Positions 17,586-25,072 of a stretch of 64,000 nucleotides of DNA are shown in pieces. The position numbers and the translations under genes are program-made. The stretch is from Opitutia bacterium. Lineage in GTDB: Bacteria; Verrucomicrobiota; Verrucomicrobiia; Opitutales; Seribacteraceae. Location: assembly GCA_002730975.1 (NCBI GenBank), contig PCBO01000004.1, positions 1 through 64,000 on the forward strand, written 5' to 3'. The stretch's first letter is position 1. Each line of letters begins with the position of its first letter. A model generated the notes under the pieces. That model had not been told where the DNA came from. It searched no databases and saw only the letters and a program-made list of their open reading frames with translations.

Positions 17586-18371
17586 ATGAGCTCAATATCT
17601 CTCAAAGACAAAGTGGCCGTAGTGACCGGAGGCGGCAAGGGAATCGGACAAGCCATAGCCAAAAGGTTTGCCTCGAGCGGAGCCGCGGTGGCCATCTGGG
17701 AACTGGATGAAAAAGCCGCCAACGAAACCGTCTCCGCAATTCGAGAAGGCGGCGGGACAGCGCAAGCGTTTTCCTCCGATGTTTCAGACCAAGCAAGTGT
17801 GCTAAATGCCTCCGAGGAAACGATCGAAAAACTCGGACGAGTCTCTGTATTGGTAAACAACGCCGGCATCGCCCACATAGGCACGGCGGAGACGACGAGT
17901 GAGGAAGATTTCGACCGTATTCTCAAAATTAACGCTAAGGGCGTATACAACTGCCTGCATCACATTCTCCCAGGAATGGTCGAGGCGCAGTCAGGAGTCG
18001 TCCTTAATCTAGCGTCCATTGCCTCGCGCCTCGGAATTTCCGAAAGGTTTGCCTACTCAGCCAGCAAAGGAGCTGTTCTGGCAATGACCCTAAGCGTGGC
18101 CAAAGATTACGTCGACAAGGGTATCCGATGCAATTGCTTGTGCCCTGGACGGGTACAGACGCCATTTGTCGACGGGTACCTGAAAGAGTACTATCCAGAC
18201 GAGGAGAAACGCGCCGAGATGTTCAGGAAACTTTCCGAATATCAACCAATGGGGCGCATGGGACAACCTGAGGAAATCGCCGCGCTTGCCACTTTCCTAT
18301 GCTCCGACGAAGCTGCCTTCATCACAGGCTCCGCCTATGACGTCGATGGTGGCACGATGCTGCTTCGCTGA
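17586..18371 (+). CDS. SDR-family oxidoreductase, likely 2-keto-3-deoxy sugar acid dehydrogenase
   Basis: 261 residues. A classical short-chain dehydrogenase: the cofactor motif TGGGKGIG near the N-terminus, NNAGIAH, the active-site YSASKGA (YxxxK), and the C-terminal ITGSAYDVDGGTM. Asp/Glu positions after beta-2 (IWELDE) favour NAD over NADP. It starts 12 bases after uxaA. By analogy with the oxidative L-fucose and L-rhamnose routes, an SDR between the dehydratase and the FAH hydrolase oxidises the 2-keto-3-deoxy acid to its 2,4-diketo form. The exact substrate is inference. Confidence 0.88.
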   Translation: MSSISLKDKVAVVTGGGKGIGQAIAKRFASSGAAVAIWELDEKAANETVSAIREGGGTAQAFSSDVSDQASVLNASEETIEKLGRVSVLVNNAGIAHIGTAETTSEEDFDRILKINAKGVYNCLHHILPGMVEAQSGVVLNLASIASRLGISERFAYSASKGAVLAMTLSVAKDYVDKGIRCNCLCPGRVQTPFVDGYLKEYYPDEEKRAEMFRKLSEYQPMGRMGQPEEIAALATFLCSDEAAFITGSAYDVDGGTMLLR

Positions 18372-18418
18372 TCAATTTTCGCCAATAGCAAACCTTCACC
18401 AAAAACTACAATCACAGC

Positions 18419-19273
18419 ATGAAATTAATCCGAAAAGGAGAACCTGGAGAAGAATCACCCGGGCTCATCCTGCCCGACGGTCGCGAGGTCGACGTCTCCG
18501 CATTCGAAGAAGACTACGACGAAATATTCCTGGAGACCGATGGTCTCGAACGCCTCGCGGAATGGGCCCGAGAGCACGCCGAGTCATCCCCTCCCTTTCC
18601 TGACGGCGATCGCTATGGCCCACCTATCAATCGCCCGAGCAAGATAGTCTGCATCGGTTTGAACTTCGCCGACCATGCCGCCGAATCTGGGATGGCACTG
18701 CCTGCCGAACCAGTAATCTTCTTCAAGGCCTCCTCCGCGTTTTGCGGCCCGAACGACGACTTGATAATTCCTCGTGGGGGAGACAAAACCGACTGGGAAG
18801 TCGAACTTGCATTCGTCATCGGCAAGCGGGCAAGCTACGTCGATGAAACCGAAGCTCTCGACTACCTCGCAGGATACTCCCTTCACAACGACTACAGTGA
18901 ACGAGGCTTCCAACTGGATCGCTGTGGCCAATGGGTGAAGGGGAAAAGCTGCGATTCCTTTGCTCCCTTGGGGCCCTTCCTCGCCACGCCCGACGAGCTT
19001 TCGGACGTAAACGACCTCCGCATGTGGCTTACGGTAAACGGGGAGAACAAACAAGAAAGCAATACCTCGAATCTTCACTTCAAGATTCCTTTTCTCATAA
19101 GTTATCTGAGTCAGTTCATGACTCTCTTGCCGGGAGACGTCATCTCGACGGGAACCCCTCACGGCGTTGGTCTCGGGTTCGATCCTCCGCAATACCTGAA
19201 ACCCGGCGACGTCGTGGAACTGGGAATAGAAGGTCTTGGCACATCTAGCCAAAAGGCAGTCGCAGCGTCTTGA
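18419..19273 (+). CDS. Fumarylacetoacetate hydrolase-family enzyme, likely 2,4-diketo-3-deoxy sugar acid hydrolase
   Basis: 284 residues, the length of bacterial FAH-family diketo-acid hydrolases. The catalytic domain begins near IVCIGLNFADHAAESG. Metal ligands are recognisable in the WEVELAFVIGKRA strand, and GQWVKGKSCDSFAPLGPFLAT and GDVISTGTPHGVGLGF are family signatures. In the L-fucose and L-rhamnose diketo pathways this enzyme splits the 2,4-diketo-3-deoxy acid to pyruvate plus L-lactate. Its position between two SDR genes supports that reading. The next gene overlaps its stop by TTGA. FAH-family assignment is firm; the substrate is inferred from context. Confidence 0.88.
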   Translation: MKLIRKGEPGEESPGLILPDGREVDVSAFEEDYDEIFLETDGLERLAEWAREHAESSPPFPDGDRYGPPINRPSKIVCIGLNFADHAAESGMALPAEPVIFFKASSAFCGPNDDLIIPRGGDKTDWEVELAFVIGKRASYVDETEALDYLAGYSLHNDYSERGFQLDRCGQWVKGKSCDSFAPLGPFLATPDELSDVNDLRMWLTVNGENKQESNTSNLHFKIPFLISYLSQFMTLLPGDVISTGTPHGVGLGFDPPQYLKPGDVVELGIEGLGTSSQKAVAAS

Positions 19274-20064
19274 ATCTAAAACTACAAGGCAAGGTCGTAC
19301 TCGTCACGGGCGGGGCAAAAGGAATCGGCGAAGCAATTGTTCGTTCCTTTGCGGAAGAAGGTGCGATCGTCTCTATCGTCGACCGTAATCCCGAAATCGC
19401 CGAAAAGCTTATTCAAGAGATTGAGTCCTCGGGAGGGAAAGCATTCTGCATCCCGACCGAACTCACGGACGAGGAGGCATGCCGCAACGCAGTCGAAAAA
19501 ACCGTCGACCGAGGGGGAAGTCTAAACGTACTCGTGCACAATGCGGGAGTGAACGACGGGGTGGGCCTCGACTCCTCTCCGAGCGATTTCCAGAGCTCTA
19601 TTCAAAAGAGCCTTTTCCACGTTTTCACACTCACGCACTTCGCCTTGGACAAGCTTGTAGAATCGAAAGGGAACATAATAAACATCGGTTCCAAGGTAGC
19701 CGTCACGGGACAAGGCGGGACATCCGGTTACGCCGCTTGCAAGGGCGCAATGAACGCCCTTACTCGTGAATGGGCTCTTGACCTCGCCGATCGCGGCGTT
19801 CGAGTCAACGCCGTGATCCCTGCCGAGGTCATGACCCCCATGTATAAGCGCTGGCTGGACTCTCTCGACAACCCCGAAAAAACCTTGGCCTCCATTGAGC
19901 AAAACATCCCACTCGGCAAACGGATGACCACGGATGCGGAAATCGCGGATGCTGTGGCCTTTCTAGCTTCCGAACGCTCGTCACACACTACTGGGCAAAT
20001 ATTCTATCCCGATGGCGGTTACGTTCACTTTGATCGCGCCTACGGAAAAATAAAACTCGACTAA
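19270..20064 (+). CDS. SDR-family oxidoreductase, candidate L-fucose-type sugar dehydrogenase
   Basis: 264 residues from TTG, overlapping the FAH stop as TTGA, so the unusual start is supported by coupling. SDR motifs: TGGAKGIG, HNAGVND, YAACKGA. The C-terminus GQIFYPDGGYVHFDRA resembles the GGYxHxDRA tail that I recall from bacterial L-fucose dehydrogenases; this would need an alignment to confirm. If so it makes the first step, NAD(P)-dependent oxidation of the sugar to its lactone. The pathway's lactonase is not in the window. An alternative is a second hydroxyacid dehydrogenase in the same pathway. Confidence 0.85.
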   Translation: MNLKLQGKVVLVTGGAKGIGEAIVRSFAEEGAIVSIVDRNPEIAEKLIQEIESSGGKAFCIPTELTDEEACRNAVEKTVDRGGSLNVLVHNAGVNDGVGLDSSPSDFQSSIQKSLFHVFTLTHFALDKLVESKGNIINIGSKVAVTGQGGTSGYAACKGAMNALTREWALDLADRGVRVNAVIPAEVMTPMYKRWLDSLDNPEKTLASIEQNIPLGKRMTTDAEIADAVAFLASERSSHTTGQIFYPDGGYVHFDRAYGKIKLD

Positions 20065-20072
20065 AATCATTC

Positions 20073-21269
20073 GTGAAGTCCGACATCTGTATAATCGGCG
20101 GTGGGATCGTTGGCTTGGCAACGGCTTACCGCCTCACTGAAAGCCACCCAAGCAAACGAATCATCGTATTGGAAAAGGAGACCCGCGTGGCCGAGCACCA
20201 GACAGGCCACAACTCGGGGGTACTGCACTCCGGCATTTACTACAAACCGGGTTCCCTCAAGGCGATCAACTGCCGCGCAGGAAAAGTAGCCATGGAAACC
20301 TTCTGCCAAAAGGAAGGCATCGACCACGACATTTGCGGGAAGGTAATCGTTGCCCTCGATGAAGAGGAAGTTCCCCGCATGCAAAAAATCTACGAGCGTG
20401 GACAAGCCAATGGAATTAGCTGTGAACTAATCTCGAAAGAACGCCTCGCTGAGCTCGAGCCCCACTCCGCCGGCGTCGCAGCCATACATGTACCCGAGTG
20501 CGGAATTGTCAATTATCGTCAGGTATGCGAACGCCTGGCGCATCGCGTAGATGAAAAAGACGGCAACCAAGTCATCAACGATGCCAAGGTTACCCGGATT
20601 AGCAAAACCGCGGACGGTCAGATCGTACACTCGTCCCAAGGAGAGGTCGAAACCTCCTTCATCGTAAATTGCTCGGGCCTTCACTCCGACCGAGTGACCT
20701 CCTTGGGGGGAGAAACCCCACCCGCCAAGATCATTCCCTTCAAAGGGGAATACTACGAGTTAAAGGAGGAAGCCGGTCACCTCTGTCGCAACCTTATCTA
20801 CCCGGTGCCCGACCCTCAGTTTCCTTTTCTCGGCGTCCACTTCACCCGGATGATAGACAACTCCGTCGAATGCGGCCCCAACGCAGTGCTCGCCTTTGGT
20901 CGCGAAGCCTATGGCAAGCTCGACCTCAACCTGCGGGACCTTCTCGAATCCCTATTCTACAGGGGCTTCCAAAAAATGGCATGGAAACACTGGAAGATGG
21001 GCCTCGGTGAAATGTGGCGCTCTTACAACAAGGTAGCCTTCGTCAAAGCGCTGCGCCGACTCATTCCCGAGATCAACGCCGAGCATCTAAAATCCGTTCC
21101 TGCTGGAATTCGGGCTCAGGCAGTAACTCCCGACGGCGGACTCGTCGACGACTTTCTCATCCAAGAAACGGACAGGATCGTAAACGTATGCAACGCCCCG
21201 TCACCAGCCGCCACCGCATCCCTCAACATCGGACAACACATCGTCGAGAAGCTCGCCGGGAGATTTTAG
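20073..21269 (+). CDS. lhgO: LhgO-like FAD-dependent L-2-hydroxyacid oxidase
   Basis: 398 residues starting at GTG 20073, eight bases after the previous stop. The N-terminal FAD-binding motif IIGGGIVGLATAYRL is followed by the LhgO signature HQTGHNSGVLHSGIYYKPGS and ECGIVNYRQVCE; FKGEYYEL and GPNAVLAFGREAY are also typical of L-2-hydroxyglutarate oxidases. Those enzymes oxidise L-2-hydroxyglutarate, passing electrons to the respiratory chain. Being last in a sugar-acid operon whose predicted products include an L-hydroxyacid such as L-lactate, it may oxidise that product instead of L-2-hydroxyglutarate. Family assignment is strong; substrate shift is inference. Confidence 0.88.
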   Translation: MKSDICIIGGGIVGLATAYRLTESHPSKRIIVLEKETRVAEHQTGHNSGVLHSGIYYKPGSLKAINCRAGKVAMETFCQKEGIDHDICGKVIVALDEEEVPRMQKIYERGQANGISCELISKERLAELEPHSAGVAAIHVPECGIVNYRQVCERLAHRVDEKDGNQVINDAKVTRISKTADGQIVHSSQGEVETSFIVNCSGLHSDRVTSLGGETPPAKIIPFKGEYYELKEEAGHLCRNLIYPVPDPQFPFLGVHFTRMIDNSVECGPNAVLAFGREAYGKLDLNLRDLLESLFYRGFQKMAWKHWKMGLGEMWRSYNKVAFVKALRRLIPEINAEHLKSVPAGIRAQAVTPDGGLVDDFLIQETDRIVNVCNAPSPAATASLNIGQHIVEKLAGRF

Positions 21270-21340
21270 CTTCGGATAAAGTTGTTTGTGAATAAAAGGT
21301 TGTCCTCATCTGCAGAAGCGGCACCGAGAATAACGAATAG

Positions 21341-21380
21341 AGGGTATGGCGGAATTGGTAGACGCGCCGGATTCAAAATC
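21341..21380 (+). pseudogene. Truncated tRNA-Leu(CAA) 5' fragment
   Basis: TATGGCGGAATTGGTAGACGCG and ATTCAAAATC match the intact tRNA-Leu at 23885 from the end of the acceptor stem through the D-arm and anticodon loop (one C/T difference). The sequence then departs (GCAACTTAATT), with no T-arm or 3' acceptor strand. The 5' acceptor strand (GAGGGTA) also differs from the intact gene's GCCCGGA. It may be the original 5' half left by an integration event, or the residue of a separate tRNA-Leu gene. Confidence 0.75.
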
Positions 21381-21540
21381 GCAACTTAATTTATTGGAAA
21401 TCAGAAAGTTCCAGATAAACACTAGGTTTCCCCTTACGAGTTAGGGACATAAGACCAAGAAAAAGGGGTGCTTTGGGACAAAGTTTGGAAGACATCATGC
21501 CGCCATCCAACGATGGCGGCTCCGACAAGCCGAATTGAAA

Positions 21541-21586
21541 CCACCCTACCCGCCCTTGACTCCCTAATGCAGCGACGTCTAGGGTG
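21541..21586 (-). repeat. Island repeat R1
   Basis: First of three copies sharing the exact core CCTACCCGCCCTTGAC, here at 21545-21560. The similarity to R3 extends about 42 bases (CTAATGC..GAC..CTAG) with small indels. On the minus strand all three copies can be read in one frame as a peptide ending QGRVG, which may be coincidental or a remnant of a repeated coding tail. Confidence 0.7.
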
Positions 21587-21616
21587 AGGGGAATAGGGTT
21601 TGGAGCATGAAGGCTC

Positions 21617-21650
21617 GTTAAAAAATTAGCGAAAACTTGTAATAGGCGAA
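21617..21650 (-). repeat. Island inverted repeat, left copy
   Basis: On the minus strand this reads TTCGCCTATTACAAGTTT then TCGCTAATTTTTTAAC. The plus-strand block at 23695-23728 matches it at 30 of 34 positions. The two copies are inverted relative to each other and about 2 kb apart, bracketing the island genes. Confidence 0.65.
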
Positions 21651-21799
21651 TCAATCGAAAGGCTCAACAGGTTGACCCGTTGGCGATTATATCAGGTTGG
21701 GCCAGCCGATGCGAGGGGAGAGCGAGGAGTAAGGTTTCAGGGATGACGGCTAGGAGACAAGACTTGATTAGCAAACCATCATATGATGACCTGAAAGTT

Positions 21800-22522
21800 A
21801 TGAAATCTAGAAGAAAATTCATCAAGTTAAGCGCTTTGGCTGCTCTAGTGATCAAGGAAAAATCCTATGCTTTCGAACCTGCCAAAAAACCATTTATCCA
21901 TGGGTTCAACTTTAAATTCAAAAGAGGTGTTCCGGATGAGGAAATCTCGTCCTTAATGAAGGAATTGGCTGCTATAAAAAAGAAAGTACCTGTTCTTAAG
22001 GAGTTTTTGATAGGTAAAAACATAGCCAAGAGAACACATGGATTTCAGTATGGTGAGATTGCAGTCTTTGATAAAAAAGAGGATCTCATGACCTATGAGA
22101 AACATCCCGAGCATCAGAAACTAGTGAGAAAAATTCTTCCGAGAATGGAAATTGGAAATGGAATGGATTTTTTTCCGATTGGTAAGCTGGACACGAAACT
22201 TGGCGAAAAGAGTTACAAGGGTCATTTCATCCATGCCTTCAATTTTAAATTCAAGGTCGGGGTTTCTAATGACGAAATTGCCGAGTTGATGAATGAACTT
22301 GCTGGCCTTAAAGGAAAAATTCCAGTTCTCAAAGAATTGTTGGTTGGAAAAAACGAGGCGCGTTGGCAAAGGGGCTTTCAATACGGCCAGATTTCTGTCT
22401 TTGATAAAAAAGAGGATCTTATGACCTATGACAAACATCCCGAACACCAAAAATTGGTTCGGAAGATTATTCCTAAACTTGCGGGTGGAAACGCCATGGA
22501 TTTTATTCCTATAGATGCTTGA
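21800..22522 (+). CDS. Tat-exported protein with two tandem Dabb-like domains
   Basis: 240 residues from ATG 21800. The longer ORF from 21680 is rejected because the internal start gives a twin-arginine signal, KSRRKFIKLSALAALV. The mature protein consists of two near-duplicate halves: each opens with FIHGFNFKFKRGV or FIHAFNFKFKVGV, continues with a helix ending K(V/I)PVLKE and GKN, and ends with FQYG then FDKKEDLMTY and KHPEHQKLVRKI. This is the stress-responsive alpha/beta-barrel (Dabb, ferredoxin-like) layout, which usually dimerises; here one chain supplies both halves. The gene is AT-richer than its neighbours and lies inside the tRNA-Leu island. Function unknown. Confidence 0.8.
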   Translation: MKSRRKFIKLSALAALVIKEKSYAFEPAKKPFIHGFNFKFKRGVPDEEISSLMKELAAIKKKVPVLKEFLIGKNIAKRTHGFQYGEIAVFDKKEDLMTYEKHPEHQKLVRKILPRMEIGNGMDFFPIGKLDTKLGEKSYKGHFIHAFNFKFKVGVSNDEIAELMNELAGLKGKIPVLKELLVGKNEARWQRGFQYGQISVFDKKEDLMTYDKHPEHQKLVRKIIPKLAGGNAMDFIPIDA

Positions 22523-22923
22523 TCCTTTCTGTGATAGGCATTTGAGATTGAATTTAGTTCAAATACACATGATAGCGACCTTCCCAATATGAGATGGAGG
22601 CAAGAGTTGGCCGGATATTATAATCGCATTTGGATTTGGGGGGGGAACTTTAGTCGCGATGTTTTCATCCATGCTATTGCTGGGGTGTACCTTATAGAGA
22701 GGAAAAGACAGTTTGAAGCATAACGAAGAACTTATAGCCAAAAGCACTCGGATTACTTGGGTTGTCGGCTTTGTATCATTAGGGACAATGGCGGTAACCA
22801 TGCTTTAGTACTTTGATGGGGATTTACTACCTATACCAAGAAACTGGTGTATCGACTCTGAACAAAGCCACCCTACCCGCCCTTGACTCGCCAAAACGGC
22901 AGCGGCTTCGACGAGACAGAAGC
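22523..22923. other. Gap: possible decayed membrane-protein gene and repeat R2
   Basis: No intact gene. Plus-strand frames between about 22610 and 22810 give hydrophobic pieces (FGFGGGTLVAMFSSMLLLG, then RITWVVGFVSLGTMAVTML) interrupted by stops and a frame change, which could be a decayed two-helix membrane protein. The minus ORF 22559-22801 is its shadow. Repeat R2 (22868-22915) follows. Confidence 0.35.
22868..22915 (-). repeat. Island repeat R2
   Basis: Second copy of the CCTACCCGCCCTTGAC core (22872-22887), followed by CTCGCCAAAACGGCAGCGGC. It lies directly after the stop codon of the ribbon-helix-helix gene on the minus strand. Confidence 0.7.
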
Positions 22924-23172
22924 CTACTTGAACTTACCCCGACCCCGCCTGGCCATGTCCCGCAAGGTCTGGCAAATCATCGGCACCGCCGGCTTGCTGT
23001 CCTCAGACTCGATGATCTCGAAGAAGGACAGGAGAGCCTGATTCATCATTTGGTTGGTGTTCCAGTTCCCGTATTTCTTGTATTCCTCGACCTTCTTCCA
23101 AGTTTCCAAAGAGATGCGAGTGGTAAAAGATTTGGATTCCTTTTTAGGCTTAGTTTTTTTACGTGCGGTCAT
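22924..23172 (-). CDS. Small ribbon-helix-helix-like DNA-binding protein
   Basis: 82 residues when started at ATG 23172 (MTARKKTKPKK); the ORF track start 10 codons upstream runs through AT-rich leader. A basic N-terminus is followed by KSFTTRISLETWKKVEEYKK and NTNQMMNQALLSFFEII, which fits the strand-helix-helix pattern of RHH/CopG-type repressors. The C-terminus is basic (RDMARRGRGKFK). No toxin gene is adjacent. A GTATTT/AAATAC inverted repeat (23176-23200) lies immediately upstream and could be an autoregulatory site. Flanked by repeats R3 (upstream) and R2 (downstream), as if carried in a cassette. Confidence 0.7.
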   Translation of the reverse strand: MTARKKTKPKKESKSFTTRISLETWKKVEEYKKYGNWNTNQMMNQALLSFFEIIESEDSKPAVPMICQTLRDMARRGRGKFK

Positions 23173-23239
23173 ATAGTATTTACAGTAATTTATTAAATAC
23201 AAAAAGTTCTATCAAATTAAAACAATTAAGCAAGATCGT

Positions 23240-23281
23240 CCTACCCGCCCTTGACCCGCCAATGCGACGGCGACTAGAATG
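23240..23281 (-). repeat. Island repeat R3
   Basis: Third copy of the CCTACCCGCCCTTGAC core (23240-23255), followed by CCGCCAATGCGACGGCGACTAG. It precedes the RHH gene on the minus strand by about 70 bases. Confidence 0.7.
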
Positions 23282-23694
23282 CTTAGTGACGCCTTCAGAG
23301 ACCTTAGAAACACCGGGATTTCACATCTCTAAACCTTTTCGGTCCGGCACACAAAATGTGGAAAGACTCGTAAGCGATGAATGGAGAAATAATAACAATA
23401 ATAAAACCGCCGACAAAACCTGGGTGAATTATGGCTTCAAGAGTAATATGTTTATATATTATGTAACAACCTAGAGGCCTCGTAATCAGGAAATAAAAAA
23501 TTTCGGAACAAAATACATAAGAAGCCACCTACCGAGAAATTTGTTTCTTTTTTTTCAGATCGGGCTAACCGCAAGACTAGCATCTCAACTCTCCTTCCCA
23601 TCGCTTGAGTTTGCAGTGTCCGTTGGGACAGGATTCAGGCTTACTAAAGTTTTTTGAATCTCCCACCTCGCTATTTTGGGCCTTTTGTAGTTGG

Positions 23695-23728
23695 TTCGGC
23701 TATTACAAATTGTCGCTAATTTTGTAAC
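23695..23728 (+). repeat. Island inverted repeat, right copy
   Basis: TTCGGCTATTACAAATTG then TCGCTAATTTTGTAAC; 30 of 34 positions match the inverted left copy at 21617-21650. Lies about 160 bases before the intact tRNA-Leu gene. Confidence 0.65.
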
Positions 23729-23884
23729 CATTACACAACACTGGCCTCTTCCCAACCTCGGCTTGAACCCTATCAACGAACGGCAGATTTTGATTGAGTC
23801 AGTACAAAGTCAGTGCATGATGAACAAAACTTTCGTTTGTACCCGATTTGATGAAGCAAACAAACGACTGAGAATAAACAATTT

Positions 23885-23971
23885 GCCCGGATGGCGGAAT
23901 TGGTAGACGCGCTGGATTCAAAATCCAGTTCCCGCAAGGGAGTGAGGGTTCGACCCCCTCTCCGGGCACCA
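23885..23971 (+). tRNA. tRNA-Leu (anticodon CAA)
   Basis: 87 bases including an encoded CCA. Acceptor strands GCCCGGA (23885-23891) and TCCGGGC (23961-23967) pair fully, with A as discriminator. The D-arm region GGCGGAATTGGTAGACGC is Leu-typical. Anticodon stem CTGGA/TCCAG encloses loop TTCAAAA with anticodon CAA (reads UUG). A variable arm TTCCCGCAAGGGAG marks class II, and the T-arm reads GAGGGTTCGACCCCCTC. The minus ORFs with GEGVEPSLPCGNWILNPARLP are its antisense translation. Confidence 0.97.
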
Positions 23972-24020
23972 GTCTCAAGAAAAGCAAAACTCTCTCTCCA
24001 CAACAATTAGCCTTATTAAA

Positions 24021-24998
24021 ATGAAGTACCTTAGTTTTGTTTTCCTAGTTTCATTTACTCTCGTGCAGTTCTCCAATGGCCAAGAGGAGCTCAAAGAAGA
24101 ACTCGAAGAAAGCTTGTTCGAAATGGTCGAGCAGCTTGAAGAGAGAAAAAGCTTTCATGATGAACTCGAGGAAAACCTGCAGAGTCTCCTCGACGACAAA
24201 ATCTCAGAGGACGAAATTGAAGAGGATATGCTTCAAGCAGAGATTGAGGGAAACGAGGAGTGGATTGAACGAAACACAAATCATATTGAAAAGCTAAGGC
24301 TAATTATTGACTCCGATGACCTTGACCCGGAGCAAAAGGAATCGTCGTTTGCCAATGGCATGAAAAGACTCCGGCGCATCAATCATCTCCATGAATTAGA
24401 GTTCGCAAGCCATCGTATGGAAGTCGAACTCGAGCTTCATGTGGAAAAGGATGAGGAAGAAACTGTGGACCGCCTCGAAAGGAGATTGGACAACTTAAAC
24501 CTAAGGATAGAAAGAACTCAGGAAATCCACGCAGAATGGGACCAAGTAGCTGCTGCTAGAAAATCGGAACAATATGAAAAAGCTGAGAAATTGAGCCAAG
24601 CTTTGTGGCTACGGGAACGAGACCTTGAACTAGGTATCCAACTGGATGACATTAACATGGAAGTTGCCGAGACCAAGGGACAATCCGCGGAACTTAAAGC
24701 GGAATCGAAGCGGGTGGAAAAAATCCTGAATTTGACAATCGAAAGGCAAAAGCAAACTCAACGCATGGCCGAAAAATGGGCAATTCTAAAGGAAAAACTG
24801 AAGGCATCAGACATGCACCAGAAGCATGAATTGATTGAGAACTTCGATCGTGCGGAAGAAAAATTTCACCTCACCAACGAAGTCCTGAACATACGAAAAA
24901 ACCTACTCTTTGCTGAGTCAGAAGGCAACTTGGATGAAATTGAAGAATTGCAGGCTAACATCGAGGAACTTGAGCAAGAAATCAAGGGTATCAACTAG
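24021..24998 (+). CDS. Secreted acidic coiled-coil protein
   Basis: 325 residues. A signal peptide (about 1-20, ending FSNGQ) precedes an almost wholly alpha-helical, Glu/Lys-rich chain with heptad-like spacing of Leu and Ile (LEESLFEMVEQLEERKSF, ELEFASHRMEVELEL, IEELQANIEELEQEI). No enzymatic motif or cysteine pair. Length and composition suggest a long periplasmic or envelope coiled-coil rod. The gene stands alone just beyond tRNA-Leu. I do not recognise a named family. Confidence 0.75.
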   Translation: MKYLSFVFLVSFTLVQFSNGQEELKEELEESLFEMVEQLEERKSFHDELEENLQSLLDDKISEDEIEEDMLQAEIEGNEEWIERNTNHIEKLRLIIDSDDLDPEQKESSFANGMKRLRRINHLHELEFASHRMEVELELHVEKDEEETVDRLERRLDNLNLRIERTQEIHAEWDQVAAARKSEQYEKAEKLSQALWLRERDLELGIQLDDINMEVAETKGQSAELKAESKRVEKILNLTIERQKQTQRMAEKWAILKEKLKASDMHQKHELIENFDRAEEKFHLTNEVLNIRKNLLFAESEGNLDEIEELQANIEELEQEIKGIN

Positions 24999-25019
24999 CA
25001 AGTCTACTAATAAAAGCTA

Positions 25020-25066
25020 AATGCCGAATCCGAAATAGTGGAAATTTCCATTTGCTCGGTATTTTT
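25020..25066. terminator. Possible bidirectional terminator between convergent genes
   Basis: In the 74-base gap between the convergent coiled-coil and caspase-like genes, AATGCCGA and TCGGTATT form an imperfect outer stem (one G/T pair) around the palindrome GGAAATTTCC, with a TTTTT run to the right. The structure is imperfect, so confidence is low. Confidence 0.35.
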
Positions 25067-25072
25067 CAGTTT

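Larger units (their letters stand above)
21270..21799. other. Gap: tRNA-Leu fragment, repeats, no supported gene
   Basis: 530 bases between lhgO and the Dabb-like gene. It contains a 5' tRNA-Leu fragment (21341-21380), one copy of the CCTACCCGCCCTTGAC repeat (21541-21586) and the left copy of a 34-base inverted repeat (21617-21650). The minus ORF 21391-21654 runs across these repeats and looks like read-through of repeat sequence, so I do not annotate it as a gene. Confidence 0.6.
23173..23884. other. Gap: repeats only, no supported gene
   Basis: 712 AT-rich bases between the RHH gene and tRNA-Leu. It contains the RHH-gene upstream inverted repeat, repeat R3 (23240-23281) and the right copy of the 34-base inverted repeat (23695-23728). 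The ORFs listed here are short, overlap on both strands and show no codon bias or domain, and those reaching past 23885 are antisense or read-through of the tRNA. Confidence 0.6.

Noticed and set aside
22559-22801. Minus ORF of 80 residues
   Set aside because: Overlaps a plus-strand hydrophobic frame remnant; no start context or family.
21541-23281. Integron gene-cassette array (attC sites)
   Set aside because: The repeats lack paired RYYYAAC/GTTRRRY core sites and no integron integrase is present in the window.
23773-24006. Minus ORF with GGRTLTPLR..NWILNPAR
   Set aside because: It is the antisense translation of tRNA-Leu(CAA); such peptides are a common annotation artefact.
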